Source of the DNA: Hofstenia miamia
Lineage: Eukaryota > Xenacoelomorpha > Acoela
Direction: 5' to 3'
Length of the DNA: 64,000 nt
Assembly: GCA_004352715.1 (NCBI GenBank)
Contig: SCFE01000035.1
Coordinates: 712,105 to 776,104, forward strand
The position numbers and the translations under genes were made by a program. A model generated the notes under the pieces. The model had not been told where the DNA came from and made no database searches. It worked only from the letters and a program-made list of their open reading frames with translations. The first letter of the stretch is position 1, and each line of letters opens with the position of its first letter. Shown piece by piece: positions 46,655 to 56,933 of the stretch.

Positions 46655-48462
46655 TACAATGATGGACAGAAGTCTTTGCACCGACGATAAAATCAAACAT
46701 ATAAAAAATATTTAGTACATTTTTGAAAAAATATATCCCTGTAATCCTGTAACTGTAACGCAGATGTTCCAAATTATAATCAACTAATGATATTTTTTCA
46801 TTAAAATACTTTCTTTGCATCAATTTAAACATATAAAAAAATATTTAGTAGATTTTTCAAGCAATATATCTTTACAACCCTGAAAGCAGATGTTTCAAAT
46901 TTTAACCCAGATAATTATTGTTAAGGTACCTGCGATTTTTTGTAATTTCAGACGCAATGGTTTGGTACTTGTTGATTAAAATGCCTCGAATTGCAGTTGC
47001 TATCAAAAATAAAGCAATCGAACTTGCAGTTGAGTAAACTTCATGGCTTAATATAAATAAAACAAGATCTGGCAGTTCAAAAGTTTTCATTAAACGAGAA
47101 GAAGGGTATTTAGTTGCATTGCCTCATCTTCATCCAATCGTTTTATCACACAAAGAGAACAAAAAATAGAACCTACACTGGTCTCCAATTATCAGATGTT
47201 ATTTAAACCGCAAGGGATTGCGCAGAAGAATTCCTGTGCGAAGTTTTCGGAAGCCGAAATTAAGGCCATATCGTGATCAAAAAGACTTTCATCTGTGGTA
47301 CTAAATTGGAGTGGTTCGATTTCAGATTGGAAAAAGGTTATCTTCTTGCATATATAAAAGATTGATATTCTTCGACCTACTAAAGTACGTCATATAAAGT
47401 TCAATTTTGCAGACAACTAAACTTAAACAAAACAAAATGGCTTTAGGAGTAATGCCGGGGGATGGATATAAAACTACAGTTAAACCTAAATTTAGCACAT
47501 CTCCTCGAGAAATTAACAGCAAGTACGCTATTTTTTTAGTATTACCAAAAATTCAAAATTCATTCTAATGAATTTTATTGAGAAGAAATATATTCCACAA
47601 AGGGATGTAGTTCTAAAGAGTTTTGTACAATTTTGGCAATTATTGTCACAAAATAATCAAGTATTTTGACTTCATTTCCAAACTAAGAAATTGTTATAGT
47701 GTTGCATATGTGTGCTTGTTTGTTATTTGAAGTATTTCGTCCACGTTGTATTCATTTATTATTTTATTCAACAATGAAATCACCGTTTTCGAAGAAATTT
47801 GAAAGCAGTTCTTGAAGCTATCACTAGATACTTCTCTCATGCTCTCTTCAACAAATGCATTTTCAACAAGATATCGAAATCCCCAGGATCGTGGTCGCAT
47901 GTCGAAGATTATAAACAAAATTTTACAGGCACATTGTTTTAATGCATAGACTGGTGAAGCTGAGAAAGTTGTCAATAACATCGTTGAAATTGACTTAATC
48001 AAGTCATTTGTATTTTTTCAGTGCGCAATTTTGAATATTTCTGCAGTGTATGTTTTATTGATTGTGCTTTTATTGACTGCCCAATATTGAGAATTTTGCC
48101 ATTTCAAGCTACCCAATTTTGAATAAAATCAAGGGTCATTTTATTTGTATGTCAAGGGGGCAATATTTAACTGCCTTATTTTGAGTATTACGTTATTTTG
48201 ATGGTATACCTAACTGAGGTTCGACTGCAAAATTAAATGTACTGGTTCCTTAAATAAAACAAAAAGATCGTGAACGCCTCAAAAGCCCCGCTTCCTGAAT
48301 AAATAAGCTTTATGAATCTTCGGCTAGACGAATCACGAATATTATTAGCGAGAAGGGTCAAAGCATTGCTGATTAACATTCCTGCCAAACAAAAGTTAAA
48401 CATTTTACTTTTACCTTACTAATAAATAATTTGGTACAGACTTTTGTCCACGACTGCATGTA
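46655..48462 (+). mobile_element. Decayed Tc1-like element with diverged ends
   Basis: The left end TACAATGATGGACAGAAGTC (46655) and the right end, read in reverse as CAGTCGTGGACAAAAGTC (near 48440-48460), are diverged Tc1-type terminal repeats. Inside, the plus strand carries remnants of the transposase: MPRIAVAIKNKAIELAVE (46981, helix-turn-helix), YLNRKGLRRRIPVRSFRKPK (about 47205-47265) and SDWKKVIF (about 47320), which normally precedes the first catalytic Asp. Beyond it the frame is lost. 46690-46935 contains two ~133-bp tandem units sharing AAACATATAAAAAA and ATTTAGTA. An unrelated 102-codon minus frame at 47694-48002 lies in the right half. Confidence 0.65.
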
Positions 48463-48974
48463 ACATTTATCAGTTAATTCCAAATTCTATCATTTTAGTC
48501 AAATCACATAAAAGCTATTGTACTTCGAGATTTCCTGATTTTTGTAAAACACCTTGTAATTTGAACATATACCGAAAATTACTATACATAGTATGTATTA
48601 TCAAATTGGAATGAAATGAGCTAGCATATCGCTCTCTGAAAGGTTTTGTTTTAAGCGGTTGCCGACGTTGTCTATTCCTAAAGACATTACTGCATCTCTA
48701 TATTATAATATGTACTTAAATGATAACAACGGTGATGTAGAGGAAAAGTACTTCAATTCATTTCTTCTTAATCATATTAGCTTTGTCTATTGAATTGTAC
48801 ATTTCTGTATATATTTAATTCTAGTAAATAATCTGTCTAGATTTCTGTGTAAATATTGCACCTATTTGCAAAATGTACGCATATAGAAATTACGCACAAA
48901 AGGAAAACTTTAAAATAAAGTTAATCAAGTTAGAAATACAAAAGATGATCATAATATATTATACCTAAAATATC

Positions 48975-48977
<3 letters not shown>

Positions 48978-49013
<36 letters not shown>
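48978..49013. repeat. (TA)n microsatellite
   Basis: 36-base TA tract, 20 bases before the detectable start of the LINE at 49033. Confidence 0.95.
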
Positions 49014-49015
<2 letters not shown>

Positions 49016-49032
49016 GGTATGTTTGCAAACAC

Positions 49033-50514
49033 TAAGTAGTGTTGCTTTCATTTTCGTATGGCAAGGGTCCTCTTGGCCTCCAGCCTGTTTTAACACGTTA
49101 TTTTGACTTAAAAGAACATTTTGCGAAAGTCTCCACTGATTCTAATTACACAGAAACAGAAGTGTCATTGCCTTTATCCATTGACCCTCTCAAATTTACT
49201 CTACACAATATTTATCATTATTTCAAGAAAATTAAACGAACATCATTTGGGTATAATGGGGTTCCTTATTGGGTATTCAAGCAGAATGCGCATAAACTTG
49301 CTGAACTAATTCTCCATGTATATAACCTCTGCCTCAAAACAGGGGTATTTCCCACTTCGTTCAAAACCTCCAAAGTGTGCCCTATTCCAAAGAAGCCAAC
49401 AGTGGAAACACTGGATCAGTTAAGACCAGTCGCAAGAACTCCAATCTTATCCCGCCATTTTGAAAGTCTTGTTTATGACATTTTTCTATCGGATTCGTAT
49501 AACAAGTGTTTAAAGAAGAATCAGTTTGGGTTTCGAAAATCTTCATCCACAGACCAAGCGCTTCACAGAATTCTTCAGTTCTGCAAGATGTCGTAAAAGA
49601 ATGGTTTTGATTATTTCCGCCTGTTCGCCCTCGATTTGAGTAAGACATTTGACTGGGTACCACATGCTCTTATTATTCGAAGGATTTCGGAATTTCCTTC
49701 CATTGACAGCAATATTGTTCATTTGATTAGAAGCTTCCTTACGGATAGACAACAGTATGTCAAGGCTAACAATGAATGTTCATCGCTGCTACCAGCGGAC
49801 CTAGGAGTCCCTCAATGAACGATTCTTGGACCGATTCTTTCCAACATTGTTTACGACGATCTGCAAATATCATCTTCACTAGGCGCCCTTGTGAAATACG
49901 CGGATGACATTACTTGCTGCATTTCAGGATTCTATTGAAGAGCTGACAAAGAAGAAGCAAATGGAACAAAAGAAGCCATTGATCATATTCTTCGTTGGTG
50001 CGAAAATAACAATTTCATTCTCAATGAATCTAAATCTCAGGAGCTGACCATACTGCTACGTGCATCGAAAGAAGAAATGTCTCTTTCAAGCATTGCTAAC
50101 ATTTCGAGCGTTAAGAATATTACCCTTCTTGGAGTTGTACTGGATAGAAGGTTAAATTTCAACGACCAAGATATCAGTCACACCAAGAAACTCACCAGGA
50201 CTTTCTATCTTATAAAGTTACACAGGTTATCAATTTCGCGAAAGGACGCTTCGAAACTTTTCAACGGTCTGTTTTTGGCCCAGCTTAGATACGGGATAAC
50301 TGTTTGGGGTGGATCTTCTTTTATCCACAAGATTGACTATATCTAGGAAAAGTTCGTCAAGTCAGGCATCATAGACTCTTTCAAAAGCATTCATTCACTT
50401 GTGAAAGAAGCGGATGCACATCTTTATTCCATCATAGCAAATACGGAGCATTCCCTCAATGACATGATTATTCAGAGGCAATCCTCCGCGGAAACACGAC
50501 TGCGACCAAAGTAG
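49033..50514 (+). pseudogene. Jockey/CR1-type LINE reverse transcriptase, stop codons only
   Basis: One continuous frame of nearly 500 codons. RT motifs in order: FKTSKVCPIPKKP, LRPVARTPILSRHFE, KNQFGFRKSSSTDQAL, LDLSKTFDWVPHALI, LLPADLGVPQ then TILGPILSN, and the catalytic VKYADDIT at 49891-49914. These are followed by CENNNFILNESKS, LLGVVLDRRLNF and LAQLRYGITVWGGSS. Stops are TAA 49594, TGA 49816, TGA 49936, TAG 50344 and TAG 50512, and no frameshift is needed. The endonuclease is missing (5' truncated), as is usual for LINE copies. It lies antisense to coq3 in intron 1. Confidence 0.92.
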
Positions 50515-50699
50515 CCGCCCACTGATGTTCTTTCGGGCAGAAAGTTCTTAAAACTGTTCCCTGATAGACATCTACAGTCGTATTAAACTAATAGATTAGT
50601 CAGATGTATTCTGATTATTTAAATACATTGTTTCATTCCTTTTGTCCTTAAGCATCTACCAACTGTTGAAAATTTACCCTCGTAACTCTTAAATAAACT

Positions 50700-51850
50700 T
50701 TCTGCAGCTTTAATGCCTTATGTCTATCGGCTCCTCAATCAAATCATTAAAACAAAAACCTACCTTTCAACTTAGGAACCGTCATACATAACTCCTATAT
50801 GCAAGATAAATGAATTTTCAAATATTACTGCTACTACAGACGAATTTCTCACCTATTCCGTTTGAAAAGCTCATATTTATAATGCTACTTTCACTTATTA
50901 AGCGTCAACTTACTCATCTAAACATGGTTTTTGTAAAACCTTAACACAACTACTAATATTTGTCGACTTAGTCTATAATCGCTTTGATTCAAATTCTCCC
51001 ATATTTGCGTTTAGTTAGATTCTCGAAAACGCATTACATAAAATTTCTCATGCAATTTTACCAGCAATACTTAAAAATTTTGATATTGATAAATTTATCT
51101 AATTATTTGCTTTTTATTCTTATATAAATATTTGAAGCCAATGTGTTTGTTTAGAAAACACTCTTTCCTCCAATCTTCCAATATCTAGTGGTACACTATA
51201 ATACTCAGTTTTTGCTGCTTTATCTTAGTTTACATAGATGATTTACCTGACGGTGTCCATTTTAGTATATTTTTTGTGCACAACGATTTTAAATTGTTTA
51301 GAGCAGGTCCTAACTTTATCTCTGAAATTCAAATAGATACAACTTTGCCGATTGAACTTTACATTTCGAAATGTAAAGTGCTACATTTTTATACTCTAAA
51401 ATGCGGGTGATGATTCTTAAAGTATATAACTTAAATATTCTTTGGAGACTTGGGGTAAAAACATCGGTGTTATAATAACCTTTATTCTTTCTTGGAAACA
51501 GCATATTGCAAGTTAAGTTAAAAAGGCCTATTCTGGTATATTTTTTTTTGTGAAAAAGAATATTGAATTTTGGTGATCCTAAAATTTTAAGCATAATCTG
51601 GTAAAGCTTCTATGCTTCTCAATTATAAAACACGCATTTCCTTTATACATTCCATCGATTTAGGCTTACAAATATTTAATCGTTTCAAAAGGAATACCGA
51701 AATGGATTCTGCCATCCCATTAATTATCTTTTAAAGACAGATTGAAAAAGCTAAATCTAATTCAATTTCAAAATGGTTAAACTTGTTCTTTTTAACACTT
51801 TGAAACAATTGCTATGATATGTTCTACGCTAGTTACTTTGAACAAAACGT
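50700..51850 (+). pseudogene. Second, older LINE reverse transcriptase fossil
   Basis: Strongly decayed plus-strand frames still show HGFCKTLTQLLIFVDLVYNR (cf. H-G-F-x-x-x-x-S ... Q-L-L), ENALHKISHAIL (cf. S-K-A-F-D-x-V-x-H), LVYIDDLPDGVHFSIFF (the N-D-L-P-D motif of Jockey/CR1 RTs), HNDFKLF in place of F-A-D-D-x-K-L, and LPIELYISKCKVLHF (cf. N-x-x-K-C). The catalytic pair is changed (HND), so it is certainly dead. It follows the first LINE directly but is far more diverged and a different family. Confidence 0.65.
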
Positions 51851-52118
51851 TCACTCTAATCTCCAGACCAATAACTTCATAAGTCTTCAAAATATATGAT
51901 GTAAAAAGGTTTATTGAAATAAAATATTTCATTAATTATCTTCAAAGGAAAAGATTACAGAATTGTAGGAAAAAGTGTGATTAAATCTAAGTTTACACCT
52001 AAAAACTTGACTCTCACAAATTCAATTTTCTTAATGCTATATACATGCATAGTATACATACATGTCTAATACTAAACTAAAATTGATATTAATTCTAACA
52101 TTTACATATATTTTATGT

Positions 52119-52120
<2 letters not shown>

Positions 52121-52152
<32 letters not shown>
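52121..52152. repeat. (TA)n microsatellite
   Basis: TA tract followed by AAATATAACTGA and the N gap; the same AAATATAACTGA recurs right of the gap. Confidence 0.9.
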
Positions 52153-52160
<8 letters not shown>

Positions 52161-52167
52161 TAACTGA

Positions 52168-52306
52168 NNNNNNNNNNNNNNNNNNNNNNNNNNNNNNNNN
52201 NNNNNNNNNNNNNNNNNNNNNNNNNNNNNNNNNNNNNNNNNNNNNNNNNNNNNNNNNNNNNNNNNNNNNNNNNNNNNNNNNNNNNNNNNNNNNNNNNNNN
52301 NNNNNN
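52168..52306. other. Assembly gap, 139 N
   Basis: N run flanked on both sides by TA repeats and by the same AAATATAACTGA sequence, suggesting the same locus edge was placed twice or the gap spans a tandem copy. Confidence 0.95.
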
Positions 52307-52320
52307 ATATATATATATAA

Positions 52321-52620
52321 ATATAACTGAAAATTGTCAAAAATCCTACATTGGTGAAACAAGTCGTCATTTAATTACAAGAGCAAAAGAACATATCAAA
52401 AACCAAAAAAATTTACAATATTAGAAAGAACCAATAATTTAAAAATAATGGAAGCTCTTTACATTAAGAACAAAGATAAAGAGCAATTACTTAATAATCA
52501 GCAAAATTCAAAGATATTAAAGATATTTTAATTGCATGCATATTTATAATTTAATTGATCTTGTAGTTTATTGTAAATTTATGTTGCGGCAATTTTGTTC
52601 GGGTGATGATTCTTAAAAAT
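52321..52620 (+). pseudogene. Penelope-like element GIY-YIG endonuclease remnant
   Basis: The plus strand reads ENCQKSYIGETSRHLITRAK then EHIKNQKN, the C-x-x-x-Y-I-G-E-T-x-R-x-L-x-x-R-x-x-E-H signature of the GIY-YIG endonuclease at the end of Penelope-like ORFs. After a stop and a frameshift, KIMEALYIKNKDKEQLLNNQ matches the usual catalytic-Glu segment (E-A-x-x-I) near the C-terminus. About 60 nt after the frame, GGTGATGATTCTTAAAAATC followed by GAAAACGTT resembles the 3' ends of such elements, which carry hammerhead-related sequence. The RT part is absent. Confidence 0.7.
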
Positions 52621-52660
52621 CGAAAACGTTAAACGTTGTGGTTTGTTCCAATCAATATGT

Positions 52661-52676
52661 GTATATATATATATAT
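52661..52676. repeat. Short (TA)n tract
   Basis: Sixteen-base alternating TA. Confidence 0.85.
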
Positions 52677-53114
52677 TAAAAGTATTCTGCTCTAGAAAAG
52701 CTTTACTTTTCAATGGTGGGGCGCAGAAAGAAAACGATTCTGAAACAATATTTTCTATTTATATACTTCACGTACTTAAATTATTAAGTTTGTTTCAGTA
52801 CCATTACTATGTACGAGTCCAAAAGTTTTGTGTGCTTGCTACCTCATCCTAAAACTACTTTTGCTATTGCAACCTCACTGCGAACGCTTCACTTACGAAA
52901 TCATTACATCAAAACAATACAGTCAAAATTCAGGTTCGAATTTGTATTGCACACATTAAGTAGATATCTTGAATATTGCAGAAGCATCGTTGACAAAAAT
53001 TCTCAATACAAAGCGAAAATCCAACTATCACATTCATTTTCCTTTCAACATTCGTGAATTTGTTGCCATAATTAGATACTGGTGTATTTTATAAAAGATT
53101 ATATTTCCCTTTTT

Positions 53115-53117
<3 letters not shown>

Positions 53118-53155
<38 letters not shown>
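53118..53155. repeat. (TA)n microsatellite at a LINE 3' end
   Basis: TA tract positioned where the tail of the minus-strand LINE fragment (53160-53770) would be. Confidence 0.9.
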
Positions 53156-53156
<1 letters not shown>

Positions 53157-53159
53157 ATT

Positions 53160-53770
53160 ATTATTCACGCTACTATCACTCTCAGCTCGGGGAACTCACT
53201 AGTTCCCAAGGAGACTGAGAGCTTTTTTCAAGACCAGCTGTTTCTAACAGAGCTGTGCCTTCTGTACTACTGCCCCTCACCAATTCGGTAATTCTAAATT
53301 CTCCAAGTACCTCTTATGCTTTTTACGAATTCCTCCTAGTGCTCCTACCATTTTATCTTTCTCATTGGTTCCTACATTCCTGTCATTTGGTGCTGCTATG
53401 TCTATCACTGTTCCAATTCTATCCTCCGTTTATTACTAATATGTCTATGATTCTATCATGCTATCCGTTTTATATGTTAAAGTCTCACAGTATAGTAACC
53501 TTCTCATTCACAATGACGCCCTGTGGCTTATGCTCATACTACTTGTCTCCTGCTTGTAACCCATGCTGCCTACTCAAACTCCAGTGCTCCATTTGTCATT
53601 TACCTCAGATCTTCTGTCTATGTGCTTCTTTACCCACTTTGTTCCTATTGCTTGCTCTGGTGCTGTCACTATCAGCGCTTTTGTTTCTATCTTTATTACT
53701 AATGTTATTATAATTATTCTGGCACTACGCAGCATTGAATTTTGAAAAACGTTGTACAAAACTGTATAGA
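53160..53770 (-). pseudogene. LINE ORF2 C-terminal domain and 3' end
   Basis: On the minus strand: ETKALIVTAPEQAIGTKWVK then KHIDRRSEV, later KVTIL-DFNI, DRIIDILVINGG, RIGTVIDIAAPNDRNVGTNE and VGALGGIRKKHKRYLENL, ending in a QKAQL-like stretch. This is the C-terminal module after the RT in many invertebrate L1-type ORF2 proteins (A-x-x-Q-A-L-x-T ... R-P-D-I-V-V ... I-D-I-A-x-P-x-D ... V-G-A-L-G). Several stops and at least one frameshift are present. A 3' hairpin (CGGGGAAC/GTTCCC, 53187-53206) precedes the TA tail. The long Leu-rich plus-strand frame over 53255-53713 is an antisense shadow. Confidence 0.8.
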
Positions 53771-55593
53771 AAGCATTAGTAAACATCGTTAGTGTTTAGA
53801 AAAATGCGGCAAATGTTTTATACATTTATTAATAAGAATGCAATATAAGGCTATGAACGGAAAACTTGAGTATTTACTCCGACTTGTCATAGAACATGTA
53901 CAAATATTTTTTCGAAATATTGCCTTCAGCACGATGGTTCTTGCTCTACTTGTTCTATACAAAACTCTTCCGGTACTTAAAATAAACTAACCCATACAAA
54001 CTAACTAAACGTCATTAATCACGAACAGAAAGTAAAGAAGTCCAATCATCTTGTCTTACTTGCTAAGTTCCCCGCATGAAAGCCTCTGCCAAATAGAATT
54101 TCAAACACAGAATGCATAAGTGGAAAATGAAATAAATATCTTAATGCATGCTGCTTTAAACTGAAAAGAAGACGAGAACTTCTTCTAAGCCTAACAACTG
54201 ATGGAAGTTGATAAAAACTATATTTTGTGGATATTTATCATGGATTGTAGGAATATTCTGTTTGTACAAATGCAGCAGTGGTTAACTGCCAATTGCAACT
54301 TATAACAAACCTGACTTGAACCTCAAAAATCCAGTCCAACCCGAACCCGATATGTTGGAATTCTTGAATATTATATAGAAATGGAAAATTTTGTAATTAC
54401 TAGACTTATTACTTTAAAAACGTCAAATAAGTCAATTTGGTTTATAAATTTGTGAAAATTTGTTTCATTTCAGGCCGCTGCTCTAAATTGAAAATCAAAC
54501 ACGTTGTGAAAATTAACATATTGTTTATTTAAAAAGACAACTTTAATCAAAATGCATTTGAAAATATGATAAGAATGTTCTTGATATTATTATCAAAAAG
54601 TAGTTTGACACTCACAGTACAAATCATATTTGAAATGTGAATTGCGATTCTAAAACAATACATTTAAATACTTCGACAAAAATTACTATCTTCAGGTCAA
54701 CTTGTATACAGAATATCACTTTCCGGACCGACCCAAATTCAACTCTCTATGCAACTATAATTGCCATTAGATTTATATTGACAAGTAAATTAAGAATTAC
54801 TGTCTCTTTAGTTCCCACTTTTGCTGTGCAAATTACTGAATGAATTTACATGTTATCGATATTTTCTGAGAGTTCCCAAACATTAGAAGACAATTGAATG
54901 AGAAAAAGATATTATCTTTGCCTAAACACGCGGGATATTAAGTTTTTGAAATCTAATTCTATGTGTTCTGATTTACAAAAGGAATATTTTCCATGAAACA
55001 GATGAAAATAAATTCTTCCATTTTGTAAATTTCTAAACTGATTCGGCTAAATATCAAATCTTGGGTGTTAGTGTATTACTAACATGTTATATTTTTTACA
55101 TTATCAAACGAATGTAACTTTACCTAAAAATGTTTCTCATTCGCTTTAGTATAGGGATCGATTCGTATCTGTCTCAACGTGAATCTCCTAGCATTAAACA
55201 AAAATCGTCAGTATAGCACATAAAATTCTAGGCGTAAGACTAAAGACAAATCCCAAGTGCATCCCTCAACAACATTAACCAAATTTTACTAAGCATTTTA
55301 TATTAAAATAATTTTGGAACTCCTAGTTAATAAGTTTAATAGTTTAAAGTTCAGACAAAAATGGAATATGTTAGCAATGGTAAAAGTTTATCGCCTAATG
55401 CCGAACACACATGCCAACTTAAATATTAAAGTATGTGGTATTAGTGAAACTTATTGCTTGCGGAAACTTTCTCAATTTCACTATATTGTAGAAGTGCCCA
55501 TTTTCTGGCTAATGTGTGGCATTAGAGATGGAAATATTAGGTGGCCAAATTAGATGCTTAGAAAGATTTCTTTAAATATAGGATTGTATCATA
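53771..55593. other. AT-rich part of coq3 intron 1, nothing recognised
   Basis: No frame or repeat could be supported. Confidence 0.5.
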
Positions 55594-56116
55594 AGTAATT
55601 GTGCATACATTTGTTGCCATAGATATAAATGTACTAATGCTACACCCATGAATTGCGCATACATTTGTTGCCATAGTTATATGAAACCGTTCAGATAACA
55701 AAATGTTATTTATTAACTGTTGCGATAGATAAAAATGTACTAATACTACATTTTAAACTAAGGTATATTCATCGATTTTCAATGAATTTTGACAAACATC
55801 AATTGCGAACGATTCTGTATTACCGATGGAAATGTGGCTTAAATGCAACCGAAATTCACAAAGAGATGAAAAGTGCTATGGAGGATGAACAATTAAGTTT
55901 AAGGGCACGTCAGTCCTAGGTGCAAGTTTGAAGCAGGTGATTTTGATTTGTCCGATGCCAGCAAACCCGGTAGACCGTCAAATGACTGCCTGGATCAGCA
56001 GATTTCTGATTTATTGGTTGAAAATAAGCATGCAACTTGCAGAGAGATGGCAACCATACTCAATGTTGGCTCTATGACTGTTTTTTTGTTATAATTACAA
56101 ATCATGCACAATTACT
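55594..56116 (+). mobile_element. Mariner deletion derivative with TIRs
   Basis: TIRs: TA-AGTAATTGTGCAT at the left and its reverse complement at the right end, both with TA flanks; 523 bp. The inside encodes the N-terminal DNA-binding half of a mariner transposase: MNFDKHQLRTILYYRWKCGL (55782) and NATEIHKEMKSAM, then, after a stop and frameshift, CKFEAGDFDLSDASKPGRPS, the linker found before the catalytic domain, and CREMATILNV, a second helix-turn-helix. The entire DDD domain is missing. The left TIR-proximal sequence (AATTG(T/C)GCATACATTTGTTG) is duplicated 56 bp further in. Confidence 0.82.
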
Positions 56117-56592
56117 TACGACACAAGCCTATATATATTTCCAAATATGCCTTACACTATTTAGCCGGTATACAAGTGGAATCTCATAATGTAAAACAAT
56201 GTATATAATTGCCTATTGTTTAACTATGAAAATAGGTCAACAATTTGTTGATATGAAAAACATAGTCAAAGGGGCGCTTATGAATAAGCAAGCCTTAGGC
56301 GACAAATTCATTTGTTACGTCACCGCCTGACAATGAATATTTATCGAAATGACTACTACGTTATTGTGCTTACGTCAGAAATTCGAACTCGAATACAATT
56401 TTTCAATAAATTCATTGATGAAAATTATTACCAAGATGTGCAAATTTTAAAAATTTACCCTAAATAATTCCGGGCATTTTTTAAAGTGTGTGATAGCTCT
56501 TAAAAAATTTATTTAAGAGCATATAACTCACTAAACAATAAAGATATCTAAAACCTGAAACCACCACTGGATATAGAATCGTCTTCTTTTCC

Positions 56593-56626
<34 letters not shown>
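56593..56626. repeat. (TA)n microsatellite
   Basis: TA tract with one interruption, about 100 bp downstream of the coq3 exon 1 donor. Confidence 0.9.
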
Positions 56627-56721
56627 GTCGTTCGAAGAAATACATGTGGGATATGACATACTTTATATTCTAATGTTAATATTATAATGTTAAAAATTTT
56701 TTAGAAAAGCGCAAATTCTAC

Positions 56722-56933
56722 CCGATATCTAATATACTGACACCTTCAAGAGGAGCATAAGGTGGGCTTCTTGCATTTGTGAGTTCGTCACGTATCAATG
56801 GCACTCGAAGTTGATTCATACGTTGAAGAGGTCCAAAAGGACCCGACAAATCCCACCAAACTGCTGTACTCTGTCCGAATACATGAGAAACTTGCCGTGT
56901 AGAGTTGAAAATAACACGTCTAGGCAACAGCAT
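56722..56933 (-). CDS. coq3: coq3 exon 1: start and N-terminal region
   Basis: It starts at the ATG at 56933; an in-frame TAA lies seven codons upstream. The first ~25 residues (MLLPRRVIFNSTRQVSHVFG) are Arg-rich without acidic residues, fitting a mitochondrial targeting peptide. AVWWDLSGPFGPLQRMNQLR and VPLIRDEL then match the conserved W-W-D/-x-x-G-x-F-x-x-L-H-x-M-N-x-x-R region of UbiG/COQ3. The exon ends ILDIG with two bases of the Gly codon; exon 2 at 36436 supplies the third base and CGGG. Total protein is 253 residues, shorter than mammalian COQ3 and near bacterial UbiG. A TTTTTAG precedes the ATG by 8 bases, so a 5' UTR intron is possible. Confidence 0.88.

Larger units (their letters stand above)
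36437..56721 (-). other. coq3: coq3 intron 1 (20,285 bp), filled with transposon remnants
   Basis: Donor G-GTAGAA at 56721, acceptor ending at 36437, phase 2 on both sides. It holds a decayed repeat ORF (39.4 kb), a mariner and deleted copy (44.3-46.4 kb), a Tc1-like fossil (46.7-48.5 kb), two Jockey/CR1-type LINE fossils (49.0-51.8 kb), a Penelope remnant (52.3 kb), an L1-type LINE tail (53.2 kb) and a mariner derivative (55.6 kb). 36.4-39.3, 40.2-44.3 and 53.8-55.6 kb are AT-rich with no recognised genes. An independent gene nested in the intron cannot be excluded. Confidence 0.8.

Noticed and set aside
53255-53713. 152-codon Leu-rich plus-strand ORF resembling a membrane protein
   Set aside because: The minus strand carries ordered LINE ORF2 C-terminal motifs; the hydrophobic frame is the complement of that sequence.
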